From M3007 sp046299435 (GTDB lineage Bacteria; Bacteroidota; Bacteroidia; Chitinophagales; Saprospiraceae): a DNA stretch of 5,913 bases. Made by a program: the position numbers and the translations under genes. The notes beneath the pieces are model-generated. The model was given only the letters and a program-made list of their open reading frames with translations, was not told the DNA's origin and ran no database searches. The DNA lies in contig JBKBIC010000275.1 of NCBI GenBank assembly GCA_046299435.1, positions 1-5,913 of the forward strand, in the 5' to 3' direction. Of the stretch, positions 1 through 4,456 are shown piece by piece. Position 1 is the stretch's first letter, and the number at the start of each line of letters is the position of its first letter.

Positions 1-125
1 TTTGCGGTGAAGCCCCGATGGTCTGCGAGGTGTTTTTGGAGCCGCTCGTGCGGGGTCGTGGTGGTGTGGCCGATGTAGTACCTGTCGAGCGACTGTGAGT
101 GGAGGATGTAGAAATATGCAGCCAT
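1..125 (-). CDS. GIY-YIG family nuclease, N-terminal part (runs off the left edge)
   Basis: Forty-one residues are visible from ATG at 125 down to the window edge. They contain the two halves of a GIY-YIG core: an aromatic Y4-F-Y6-I-L strand standing for GIY, and Y16-Y17-I-G-H for YIG. These are followed by H26-E-R28-L on a helix, where R28 fits the catalytic arginine. Small single-domain members of this family in Bacteroidota are about 80-100 residues and are usually of unknown role; they resemble the UvrC N-terminal nuclease domain but act alone. The frame stays open upstream through the terminator and tRNA, with GTG at 140 as an alternative start, but homology-like sequence begins only at the ATG. 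No ribosome binding site and no TAnnTTTG box were found between the tRNA and the start, so expression may depend on readthrough from the tRNA. The family call is firm; the biological role is unknown. Confidence 0.85.
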   Translation of the reverse strand, partial: MAAYFYILHSQSLDRYYIGHTTTTPHERLQKHLADHRGFTA

Positions 126-128
126 GAC

Positions 129-155
129 AAAAAAAGCCACCCGTTTGGGTGGCTT
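129..155 (-). terminator. Intrinsic terminator of the tRNA-Val transcript
   Basis: Read on the minus strand, AAGCCACCC and GGGTGGCTT form a perfect 9-bp stem around a 4-base loop (143-146), followed by a run of seven T (135-129). The run partly overlaps the base of the stem. It begins 2 bases after the tRNA 3' end and stops 3 bases before the ATG of the GIY-YIG gene, so it separates tRNA from nuclease gene. The plus-strand reading has no T-tract, so termination should be one-directional. Confidence 0.9.
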
Positions 156-157
156 CG

Positions 158-232
158 TGGGCGCTAACGGATTCGAACCGCTGACCCTCTGCTTGTAAGG
201 CAGATGCTCTGAACCGGCTGAGCTAAGCGCCC
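158..232 (-). tRNA. tRNA-Val (anticodon UAC)
   Basis: The minus strand folds as a complete 75-base tRNA. The acceptor stem GGGCGCT (232-226) pairs with AGCGCCC (165-159), and the discriminator A is at 158. The D arm is GCTC/GAGC with the GG of the D loop. The anticodon stem TCTGC/GCAGA encloses the 7-base loop CTTACAA, which gives anticodon TAC (valine, reading GTA and other GTN codons by wobble). The T arm carries the canonical TTCGAAT loop. The bases after the discriminator are CGA, so CCA is not encoded and must be added by nucleotidyltransferase, as is common in Bacteroidota. The plus-strand reading was excluded because the T-loop consensus lies only on the minus strand. Confidence 0.97.
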
Positions 233-256
233 TGATTCTTTTTTGAAAAGCGGCGG

Positions 257-288
257 CGAAGGTAGGCTCGCGTTGCACAAACAGACAA
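257..288 (-). promoter_or_regulatory. Candidate sigma-A type promoter for tRNA-Val
   Basis: On the minus strand, TTG at 288-286 is followed after exactly 21 bases by TACCTTCG at 264-257. This matches the Bacteroidota arrangement of -33 TTG and -7 TAnnTTTG with one mismatch. Transcription would begin a few bases downstream, leaving a leader of roughly 20 bases before the mature tRNA 5' end at 232. Confidence 0.6.
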
Positions 289-321
289 GACCGCTCCGAA
301 AAAATGTTTTTTAGAAAAGCC

Positions 322-329
322 TACCTTCG
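322..329 (+). promoter_or_regulatory. Candidate -7 box for the lipoprotein gene
   Basis: TACCTTCG lies 20 bases before the ATG at 350, so the leader would be about 12-16 bases. No TTG was found at the usual 19-23 base spacing upstream. Instead there is an A6-TG-T6 tract at about 299-312 that might act as an UP-like element. The call rests on the -7 box and on its identity with the box of the divergent tRNA promoter. Confidence 0.45.
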
Positions 330-349
330 CTCTTGCAAAACACAACTAT

Positions 350-811
350 ATGAGAATCATTGCCTTAGCGGCATTGCTCCACAGCCTGCTTTTGTCCTGC
401 AACCTCCGAAACAGCCAGCCCGCGTTGCCCGACACCCCGGAAACCGTCGTTCAACTGTGGCAGCAAAGCATTGACAAAAACAATTTTGAGCTGGCCCGAC
501 GGCTCAGCACGGGCGAAGCACTCACCTATATCGCCGAACTTTCCGAACTGAACAGCGGCGACACGCTCGAATGGGAGGACAATCCCATGCTCAATCTCCG
601 CTGCCAAACCATTGGCGATTCCGCGCACTGCACCTACCATTTCGAGGACGAAACGGGCGAGCCTGACCCCGGCCAACTCGCCCTCCGCCGCATCAAAGGC
701 CAATGGCTCGTCAGCCGCACGGATTTCGAGGTTGAACTGCTCGACAGCCTCAACGACCCGGCAGGCAAACTCGTTTTCCCCGAAGACAGCACCGATGCCG
801 AAATAGAATGA
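350..811 (+). CDS. Predicted small lipoprotein, possibly NTF2-like/DUF4878-like
   Basis: The 153-residue product starts with a short type II signal peptide: R2, a hydrophobic stretch at 3-15, and the lipobox L14-L-S-C17. It should therefore be lipidated at C17 and held at a membrane facing the periplasm. The segment from about residue 28 (T-P-E-T-V-V-Q-L-W, then a helix ending F-E-L-A-R-R-L-S) resembles the start of DUF4878/NTF2-like lipoproteins, which form a small alpha+beta barrel of unknown function. C85 and C94 could form a disulfide across a beta hairpin. G-Q-W-L-V-S at 117-122 fits the final strand of that fold. The tail is acidic. The ATG was chosen because it gives a complete signal peptide and follows a promoter box; no Shine-Dalgarno is present. 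The stop lies 15 bases from the convergent nadB stop, with no convincing terminator between. The lipoprotein call is good; the fold assignment is tentative and no specific function is claimed. Confidence 0.8.
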   Translation: MRIIALAALLHSLLLSCNLRNSQPALPDTPETVVQLWQQSIDKNNFELARRLSTGEALTYIAELSELNSGDTLEWEDNPMLNLRCQTIGDSAHCTYHFEDETGEPDPGQLALRRIKGQWLVSRTDFEVELLDSLNDPAGKLVFPEDSTDAEIE

Positions 812-826
812 CGGCAAATGCCCGGC

Positions 827-2437
827 TCACAGCACCGAATGCTCGATGAACGGTAGATGCTCCGGGTAGTCGGTCGTGAAGTGCAGGCCCCGGCTCTCAC
901 GGCGGTCTTTGGCCGAGCGGGTGATGAGGTAGCCGAGCGTGATGAGGTTGCGGAGTTCCATCAATTGTGGCGAAATGACCGTCGTGCGGTACAGTTCCTC
1001 CGTTTCTTGGTAAAGCAAGTAGAGACGGTCGAGGGCGCGTTTGAGGCGGACATTTGACCGCACAATGCCGACGTAGTACGACATGATTTCGCGCAACTCT
1101 TTGAGGCTCTGCGTGATAAGCACCATTTCCTGCGGCTCGGTGGTGCCTTCGGCGTTCCAGTCCGGCACGTTTTCTTGGAATGAAAAATCGTCCAGTCGGC
1201 CTTTCAAATGGTCGAAAATGCGGTGCGCGAACACCATGCCTTCGAGCAACGAATTGGAAGCCAGACGGTTCGCGCCGTGCAGCCCGGTCGAGGCGCACTC
1301 GCCGGCAGCGTACAGGCGGTGGATGCTCGTGCGCCCGTGCTCGTCCGTGCGAATGCCGCCGCACATATAATGACAGGCTGGCACGACAGGGATCATGTCG
1401 TGCATCGGGTCAATGCCGATGCTGAGGCATTTTTCGTAAATCGTCGGGAAATGCGCCACGAAATCCTCTTTGTTCAGGTGGCGGCAATCGAGGAACATCG
1501 AGTCGGAGCCGCGTTTTTTCATCTCCGCGTCAATGGCGCGGGCCACGATATCGCGCGGGGCGAGCGACAGCCGCTCGTCATATAGGTGCATGAACTCCTC
1601 GCCGTCCGCGCTTTTCAGGATGCCGCCGAAACCGCGCACCGCTTCGGAGACCAAAAACGACGGGTTTTCGCCCGCCGGATTGAACAATGAGGTGGGGTGG
1701 AACTGCATGAATTCCATGTTTTCCACACGGCCTTTGGCGCGGTAAACCATCGCCACGCCGTCGCCAGTGGCAATGATTGGGTTAGTCGTGGCCTTGTACA
1801 CCTGCCCGCCGCCGCCTGTGCAACAGACGGTGGCGCGGCTCAAAATGGTGTCAATCTCGCCGTTCTCTTTGTTCAGGGCATAGCAGCCGTAACATTCGAT
1901 GTCGGGCGTGACCCGGATGACCATGCGCCCCAGATGGTGCTGCGTGATGAGGTCGAGCGCGAAGTGGTGTTCGAGGACGCGGATGTTCGCGTATTTTTTG
2001 GCTTCTGCCATGAGCGTGCGCTGCATTTCCCAACCCGTCAGGTCTTTGTAATGCAAAATCCGATGTTCCGAGTGGCCGCCCTCGCGGGCCAAATCGTATG
2101 CCTCGGAGCCTTTTTCGCGGTCGAACCGTGCGCCCCATTCGATGATTTCGCGCACCCGTTCGGGGCCTTCTTCCACCACGATGCGCACGATGTCGGCCTT
2201 GCAGAGGCCGTCGCCCGCGTCCAGCGTGTCGGCGATGTGTTTCTCGAAATCGTCTTTTTCCAAGTCCCACACGGAGGCCACGCCGCCCTGTGCATAGCGC
2301 GTGTTGCTCTCGCCCTCGTCGGTTTTGGTGAGCACCAAGATTTCGCGTTGCGGCCAGTGGCGGGCGGCTTTGATGGCAAAAGTCAGCCCGGCGATGCCGG
2401 AGCCGAGGACGAGGATGTCGGTTTGGATGCGAGACAT
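827..2437 (-). CDS. nadB: L-aspartate oxidase NadB
   Basis: This cytoplasmic FAD enzyme oxidises L-aspartate to iminoaspartate using oxygen or fumarate. NadA (not in this window) then condenses the product to quinolinate for NAD synthesis. The 536 residues match the family length (about 540 in E. coli). Visible motifs, in order: the Rossmann loop G12-S-G-I-A-G17; E43-S-N-T-R-Y-A-Q-G-G, typical of NadB; R118-E-G-G-H; Q245-F-H247-P-T; A293-P-R295-D; C355-H356-Y; and G388-A-N-R391-L-A-S-N. H247, R295, H356 and R391 sit 3-5 positions beyond the E. coli active-site residues H244, R290, H351 and R386, so all are retained. The C-terminal helical domain ends with a typical S-R-G-L-H-F. The ATG at 2437 was chosen because it puts the FAD motif at the usual distance from the N-terminus; ATG at 2449 is the only other upstream ATG. 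No Shine-Dalgarno is seen. A degenerate -7-like TACTATTTTG lies at 2459-2450, so nadB may have its own promoter or be read from the cassette upstream. Confidence 0.97.
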   Translation of the reverse strand: MSRIQTDILVLGSGIAGLTFAIKAARHWPQREILVLTKTDEGESNTRYAQGGVASVWDLEKDDFEKHIADTLDAGDGLCKADIVRIVVEEGPERVREIIEWGARFDREKGSEAYDLAREGGHSEHRILHYKDLTGWEMQRTLMAEAKKYANIRVLEHHFALDLITQHHLGRMVIRVTPDIECYGCYALNKENGEIDTILSRATVCCTGGGGQVYKATTNPIIATGDGVAMVYRAKGRVENMEFMQFHPTSLFNPAGENPSFLVSEAVRGFGGILKSADGEEFMHLYDERLSLAPRDIVARAIDAEMKKRGSDSMFLDCRHLNKEDFVAHFPTIYEKCLSIGIDPMHDMIPVVPACHYMCGGIRTDEHGRTSIHRLYAAGECASTGLHGANRLASNSLLEGMVFAHRIFDHLKGRLDDFSFQENVPDWNAEGTTEPQEMVLITQSLKELREIMSYYVGIVRSNVRLKRALDRLYLLYQETEELYRTTVISPQLMELRNLITLGYLITRSAKDRRESRGLHFTTDYPEHLPFIEHSVL

Positions 2438-2470
2438 GGTATTGATCATCAAAATAGTACAATAAACAGG

Positions 2471-2492
2471 CTCCCCGCTTTTTCTGGGGTAG
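2471..2492 (-). other. Weak hairpin between the cassette and nadB
   Basis: CCCC (2473-2476) and GGGG (2486-2489) pair around a 9-base loop, and two more pairs are possible across a one-base bulge. On the minus strand the hairpin follows the stop of the 172-residue protein by about 14 bases but is not followed by a proper T-tract. It might attenuate transcription into nadB or may be chance. Confidence 0.25.
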
Positions 2493-2505
2493 GCTTTGGA
2501 ACCTT

Positions 2506-3024
2506 TCAAGTCACTATGTTGGTCGGCAATTTGAGTATGGCTTGGGAATGTTCCATTATCGCATAGTGCTTGATGCCAAACAGTTGGGCATAAGGCTTGA
2601 ATTTTTGGCGGAACGAATTGTGCATCAATTGCACATCTGGTTTTTGCGACGGGTCACAATGTACAATGGTCACGAACTTGAACTCGCCTGCTACCGCTGG
2701 GGCTATGGGGAAACAGGGGTCAAGGTTGGTAGTGGCGTAAGGGTAGCCATGTTTGCTGGCGATGAACATCGTTAGGCTGTCCACTGCCTTTTTCACAATG
2801 TCCCATACTTTTTTCTCAATCGTGCCTTGTGCGGAGAGAGCAGCCGACGAATAGTCTTTCAGCTCGATGAGCCAATAAAAGCCGGTGACGGTCTCATGCC
2901 AGCAAAAGTCCATTTCCTTGAAGTGGTGGCCGGATAAGGTTTTGTATCCATCGCAATCGGCAAAGCGGAAAAAATTGGAGTCCGGAAAGGTGAGCGTGAT
3001 ATTGCTTTCTGTGAAACTGGGCAT
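2506..3024 (-). CDS. Unrecognised 172-residue partner of the ATPase, candidate PD-(D/E)XK nuclease
   Basis: I do not recognise this protein by family. It has no signal peptide or membrane segment. Residues 36-58 read K-E37-M-D39-F-C-W, then a turn, then F-Y-W-L-I-E54-L-K56-D-Y. That is an acidic residue ending one predicted beta strand and an E-x-K on the next, 14 residues apart, the spacing seen in PD-(D/E)XK nuclease cores. A helix follows (about 66-90, with K71-K72 and K78-K79), then a strand G-E-F-K-F-V-T-I-V-H-C at 113-123 and a basic helix near 138-144. There is no HNH zinc-type motif and no D-x-D of a TOPRIM domain. The gene lies 16 bases after the ATPase stop, on the same strand, and is surely co-transcribed. 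The ATG at 3024 was preferred to upstream TTG/GTG starts because the added residues would overlap the ATPase and look like out-of-frame sequence (K/R/P-rich). It is lower in G+C than nadB. The nuclease reading is inference from motif spacing. Confidence 0.8.
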   Translation of the reverse strand: MPSFTESNITLTFPDSNFFRFADCDGYKTLSGHHFKEMDFCWHETVTGFYWLIELKDYSSAALSAQGTIEKKVWDIVKKAVDSLTMFIASKHGYPYATTNLDPCFPIAPAVAGEFKFVTIVHCDPSQKPDVQLMHNSFRQKFKPYAQLFGIKHYAIMEHSQAILKLPTNIVT

Positions 3025-3040
3025 GATGGGTTTGGATGGT

Positions 3041-4108
3041 TTATATCCCCAAGGCAAGGGACACCTCTTCGTCAGCCATTCGAATAGCCTCTTCCGAAAT
3101 GGCGTTTTCGGGCAGGTCTTCTGTGAGGTCGGCAATTTGTGCGCCTACAGATGACTCCTTTTCGCGGGACAGCATGTAACAGCTCGCTTTGACTTTTTCG
3201 CGTCTGGCACAGAGGTGTATTTGTTTGAGTACGAAGTAGTTGTGGGTCGCTATAAATATCTGGATGCCGGATTTGGCAAGCAGGGTCAACATTTCAACCA
3301 GTTCTCGGATGGCGGCGGGGTGCAGCATAGTCTCTGGCTCATCCATGAACAGAACGGATTGGGCGTTCAGCTGGCGGTTGCGGATGAGTGTCGTGAGGAT
3401 GCCGATTTTTTTCACCCCCTCCGAAGTTAGCGTGAGCGGAAATTCAGCCTTGCCTTTCTTGAACACGAACTCGTCCAAATCGGCAGTCGGTTCTACGGTG
3501 CCCTCAAAAAGGTCTTCCAGTTTCTGGTTGACTTGTTTCAACTCGTTGGGATAGTTGCCCCGTCCCGTAGAGATGACTAGTGAACGAATTAAGTCGAGAT
3601 AGGTGTCGTCGAACCCTATCATATCAAGGTTGTCGCGTGTTGCGCGGATGGCTTTCAGTTGGGTAAGTACCTCTTTGGCAGGGATGAACAAGCACCTGAA
3701 CGAGTCATTGATAAGCTTGGTTGAGTCAGTACCGGTATTGATGGTGTGGGTAGCTGACTCGCCGAAAGAGAAATGCAAGCGGTCCTTATAGCCCAAGACA
3801 CGGTGGTCAAGTTCAACATCTATTTCAAGTTTTTCTCTGCCTGGCTTACGCACCAGTTCGCCCAAGCCCTTCTTTCCGGGCTGAAAAGTGTTGACGAGCT
3901 TATCTGCAAAAATCCTGCGGAGCGAAGCCTCTTGGTTGCCTTTTCGTCGAGAGTAAGTATCCACACTCCGGCAGAGGGAATAAAGCAGTTTTAGCAAGCC
4001 CGTTTTGCCAGTGTCGTTTTTGCCAATAACCACATTTATGGGTGCGAACTCGCCGCTATCAAATCTCTCGTAGCCCATGAAGTGGCTAAGGATAATTCTC
4101 TTAATCAT
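3041..4108 (-). CDS. AAA family ATPase of the ABC/OLD-like type, without TOPRIM domain
   Basis: The 355-residue protein is a complete P-loop ATPase of the AAA_15/AAA_21 group, related to the ATPase half of OLD nucleases and to RecF/SMC heads. It starts with the usual strand M-I-K-R-I-I-L-S-H-F. Walker A is G29-K-N-D-T-G-K-T36. An ABC-signature-like T226-L-T-S-E-G-V-K-K follows, then Walker B with L253-F-M-D256-E257-P-E, the family-typical L-H-P, and the H-loop A-T-H289-N. Residues 60-200 hold the variable insert between Walker A and the signature. Only about 66 residues follow the H-loop, ending in an acidic helix (E330 to E348), so no nuclease domain is fused. Such proteins usually dimerise on ATP and control a partner effector. 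The neighbour 16 bases downstream is the obvious candidate. The ATG at 4108 was chosen because it starts the first strand directly and lies 22 bases after a TACATTTG box. G+C is lower than in flanking genes, suggesting acquisition by transfer. The ATPase call is firm; a defence role is inference. Confidence 0.92.
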   Translation of the reverse strand: MIKRIILSHFMGYERFDSGEFAPINVVIGKNDTGKTGLLKLLYSLCRSVDTYSRRKGNQEASLRRIFADKLVNTFQPGKKGLGELVRKPGREKLEIDVELDHRVLGYKDRLHFSFGESATHTINTGTDSTKLINDSFRCLFIPAKEVLTQLKAIRATRDNLDMIGFDDTYLDLIRSLVISTGRGNYPNELKQVNQKLEDLFEGTVEPTADLDEFVFKKGKAEFPLTLTSEGVKKIGILTTLIRNRQLNAQSVLFMDEPETMLHPAAIRELVEMLTLLAKSGIQIFIATHNYFVLKQIHLCARREKVKASCYMLSREKESSVGAQIADLTEDLPENAISEEAIRMADEEVSLALGI

Positions 4109-4130
4109 AAAGGATGAGTCTATTGGACAG

Positions 4131-4138
4131 CAAATGTA
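4131..4138 (-). promoter_or_regulatory. -7 box of the cassette promoter
   Basis: TACATTTG on the minus strand is an exact match to TAnnTTTG and is the only such match on this strand in the spacer. It lies 22 bases before the ATPase ATG, giving a short leader. No TTG sits at the canonical 19-23 base spacing; one lies 14 bases upstream. The usual -33 position instead abuts the palindrome at 4163-4186, which suggests a promoter dependent on or controlled by a binding protein. Confidence 0.6.
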
Positions 4139-4152
4139 TGTACGGTGTACGG
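4139..4152. repeat. Tandem duplication of TGTACGG
   Basis: Two exact adjacent copies of the heptamer TGTACGG (4139-4145 and 4146-4152) lie directly upstream of the cassette -7 box, in its spacer region. Each contains the self-complementary GTAC. This could be a protein-binding site or a small slippage duplication that changes the -33/-7 geometry. Confidence 0.55.
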
Positions 4153-4162
4153 CAATTCTGCG

Positions 4163-4186
4163 TGCCCTACTAGACAAAGTAGGGCA
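4163..4186. promoter_or_regulatory. Perfect 8-bp palindrome, candidate operator of the cassette
   Basis: TGCCCTAC and GTAGGGCA pair perfectly around an 8-base centre (TAGACAAA). The near arm begins 24 bases upstream of the -7 box, where the -33 contact would fall. It cannot be the terminator of a neighbour, because both flanking genes are transcribed away from this spacer and no T-tract follows. No regulator gene is visible in the window, so the binding protein, if any, is unknown or is a cassette protein. Confidence 0.5.
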
Positions 4187-4242
4187 TCTGCCCGCGAAGA
4201 TAAAAGCCCACGAGCCGCCGCAGCCGCTTCAAAATTCGGACA

Positions 4243-4284
4243 GGCAAAAACGCCGGAAAAACTACTTTTGCCGGGTTTTGCGGC
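4243..4284. repeat. Imperfect dyad around the sucA -7 box
   Basis: The left part has GGCAAAAACGCCGGAAAA and the right part TTTTGCCGGGTTTTGCGG, which are roughly reverse complementary with a few mismatches and a bulge. The centre is at about 4261-4264, the start of the TACTTTTG box. It could be a regulatory site, but pairing is interrupted, and chance in a region of A and T runs is possible. Confidence 0.3.
4263..4270 (+). promoter_or_regulatory. Candidate -7 box for sucA
   Basis: TACTTTTG matches TAnnTTTG exactly and is the only exact match on the plus strand of this spacer. No clear TTG occurs at 19-23 bases upstream. If used, it would give sucA a leader of about 180 bases, which is long for this group. 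Confidence 0.45.
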
Positions 4285-4456
4285 TTTAAACCACTGTTTT
4301 TGAACGAATTAGCGCAGGGTGTGTTTGGGGAATCCAAATTTCATTGCCCGCAAAAATGCGCCCTTCAAAATCAAAAACCAGTCGGCCATTTGCCTGCAAA
4401 CATTTATCCTGATTTTCAATTTTTGACCACACATCCAGCAACGCTCGACACCACCG

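Larger units (their letters stand above)
256..330. repeat. Inverted pair of a 13-mer around divergent -7 boxes
   Basis: AGCCTACCTTCGC occurs exactly on the plus strand at 318-330 and on the minus strand at 268-256, pointing outward toward the lipoprotein gene and the tRNA. Each copy contains TACCTTCG, one mismatch from the Bacteroidota -7 consensus TAnnTTTG. The identity extends beyond the -7 box to the flanking AGCC and C. Confidence 0.7.
4109..4456. other. 348-base divergent spacer between the ATPase and sucA genes
   Basis: No convincing gene is present. It holds a -7 box for each direction, a 7-base tandem duplication, an 8-bp palindrome and an imperfect dyad around the sucA box. The roughly 170 bases from 4285 to 4456 are A/T-richer, with several short A and T runs, and show no tRNA or recognised riboswitch. 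Short reading frames here lack family features. Confidence 0.7.

Noticed and set aside
365..817. Open frame of 150 codons antisense to the lipoprotein gene
   Set aside because: The plus strand has a signal peptide with lipobox and a promoter box, while the minus product shows only shadow composition.
798..826. Possible bidirectional terminator between the lipoprotein gene and nadB
   Set aside because: TGCCG/CGGCA gives only a 5-bp stem with an 11-base loop and no T-tract on either side.
2438..2509. 24-codon N-terminal extension of NadB starting at a TTG
   Set aside because: The TTG overlaps the stop of the upstream gene, and the extension would move the FAD motif too far from the N-terminus. 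ATG at 2437 gives the normal family spacing.
1697..2566. Open frame of 289 codons on the plus strand
   Set aside because: It is antisense to nadB, whose active-site motifs are all in place on the minus strand; no recognisable domain or promoter supports the plus frame.
3025..3135. 37-codon N-terminal extension of the 172-residue protein into the ATPase gene
   Set aside because: It would overlap the ATPase C-terminus in another frame and gives K/R/P-rich sequence. The ATG at 3024, 16 bases after the ATPase stop, is simpler.
4186..4410. Two similar segments (CATCTGCCCGCGAAGAT near 4186 and CATTTGCCTGCAAACAT near 4389)
   Set aside because: Only about 13 of 18 positions agree and they lie in different frames. 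This is too weak to call a repeat.
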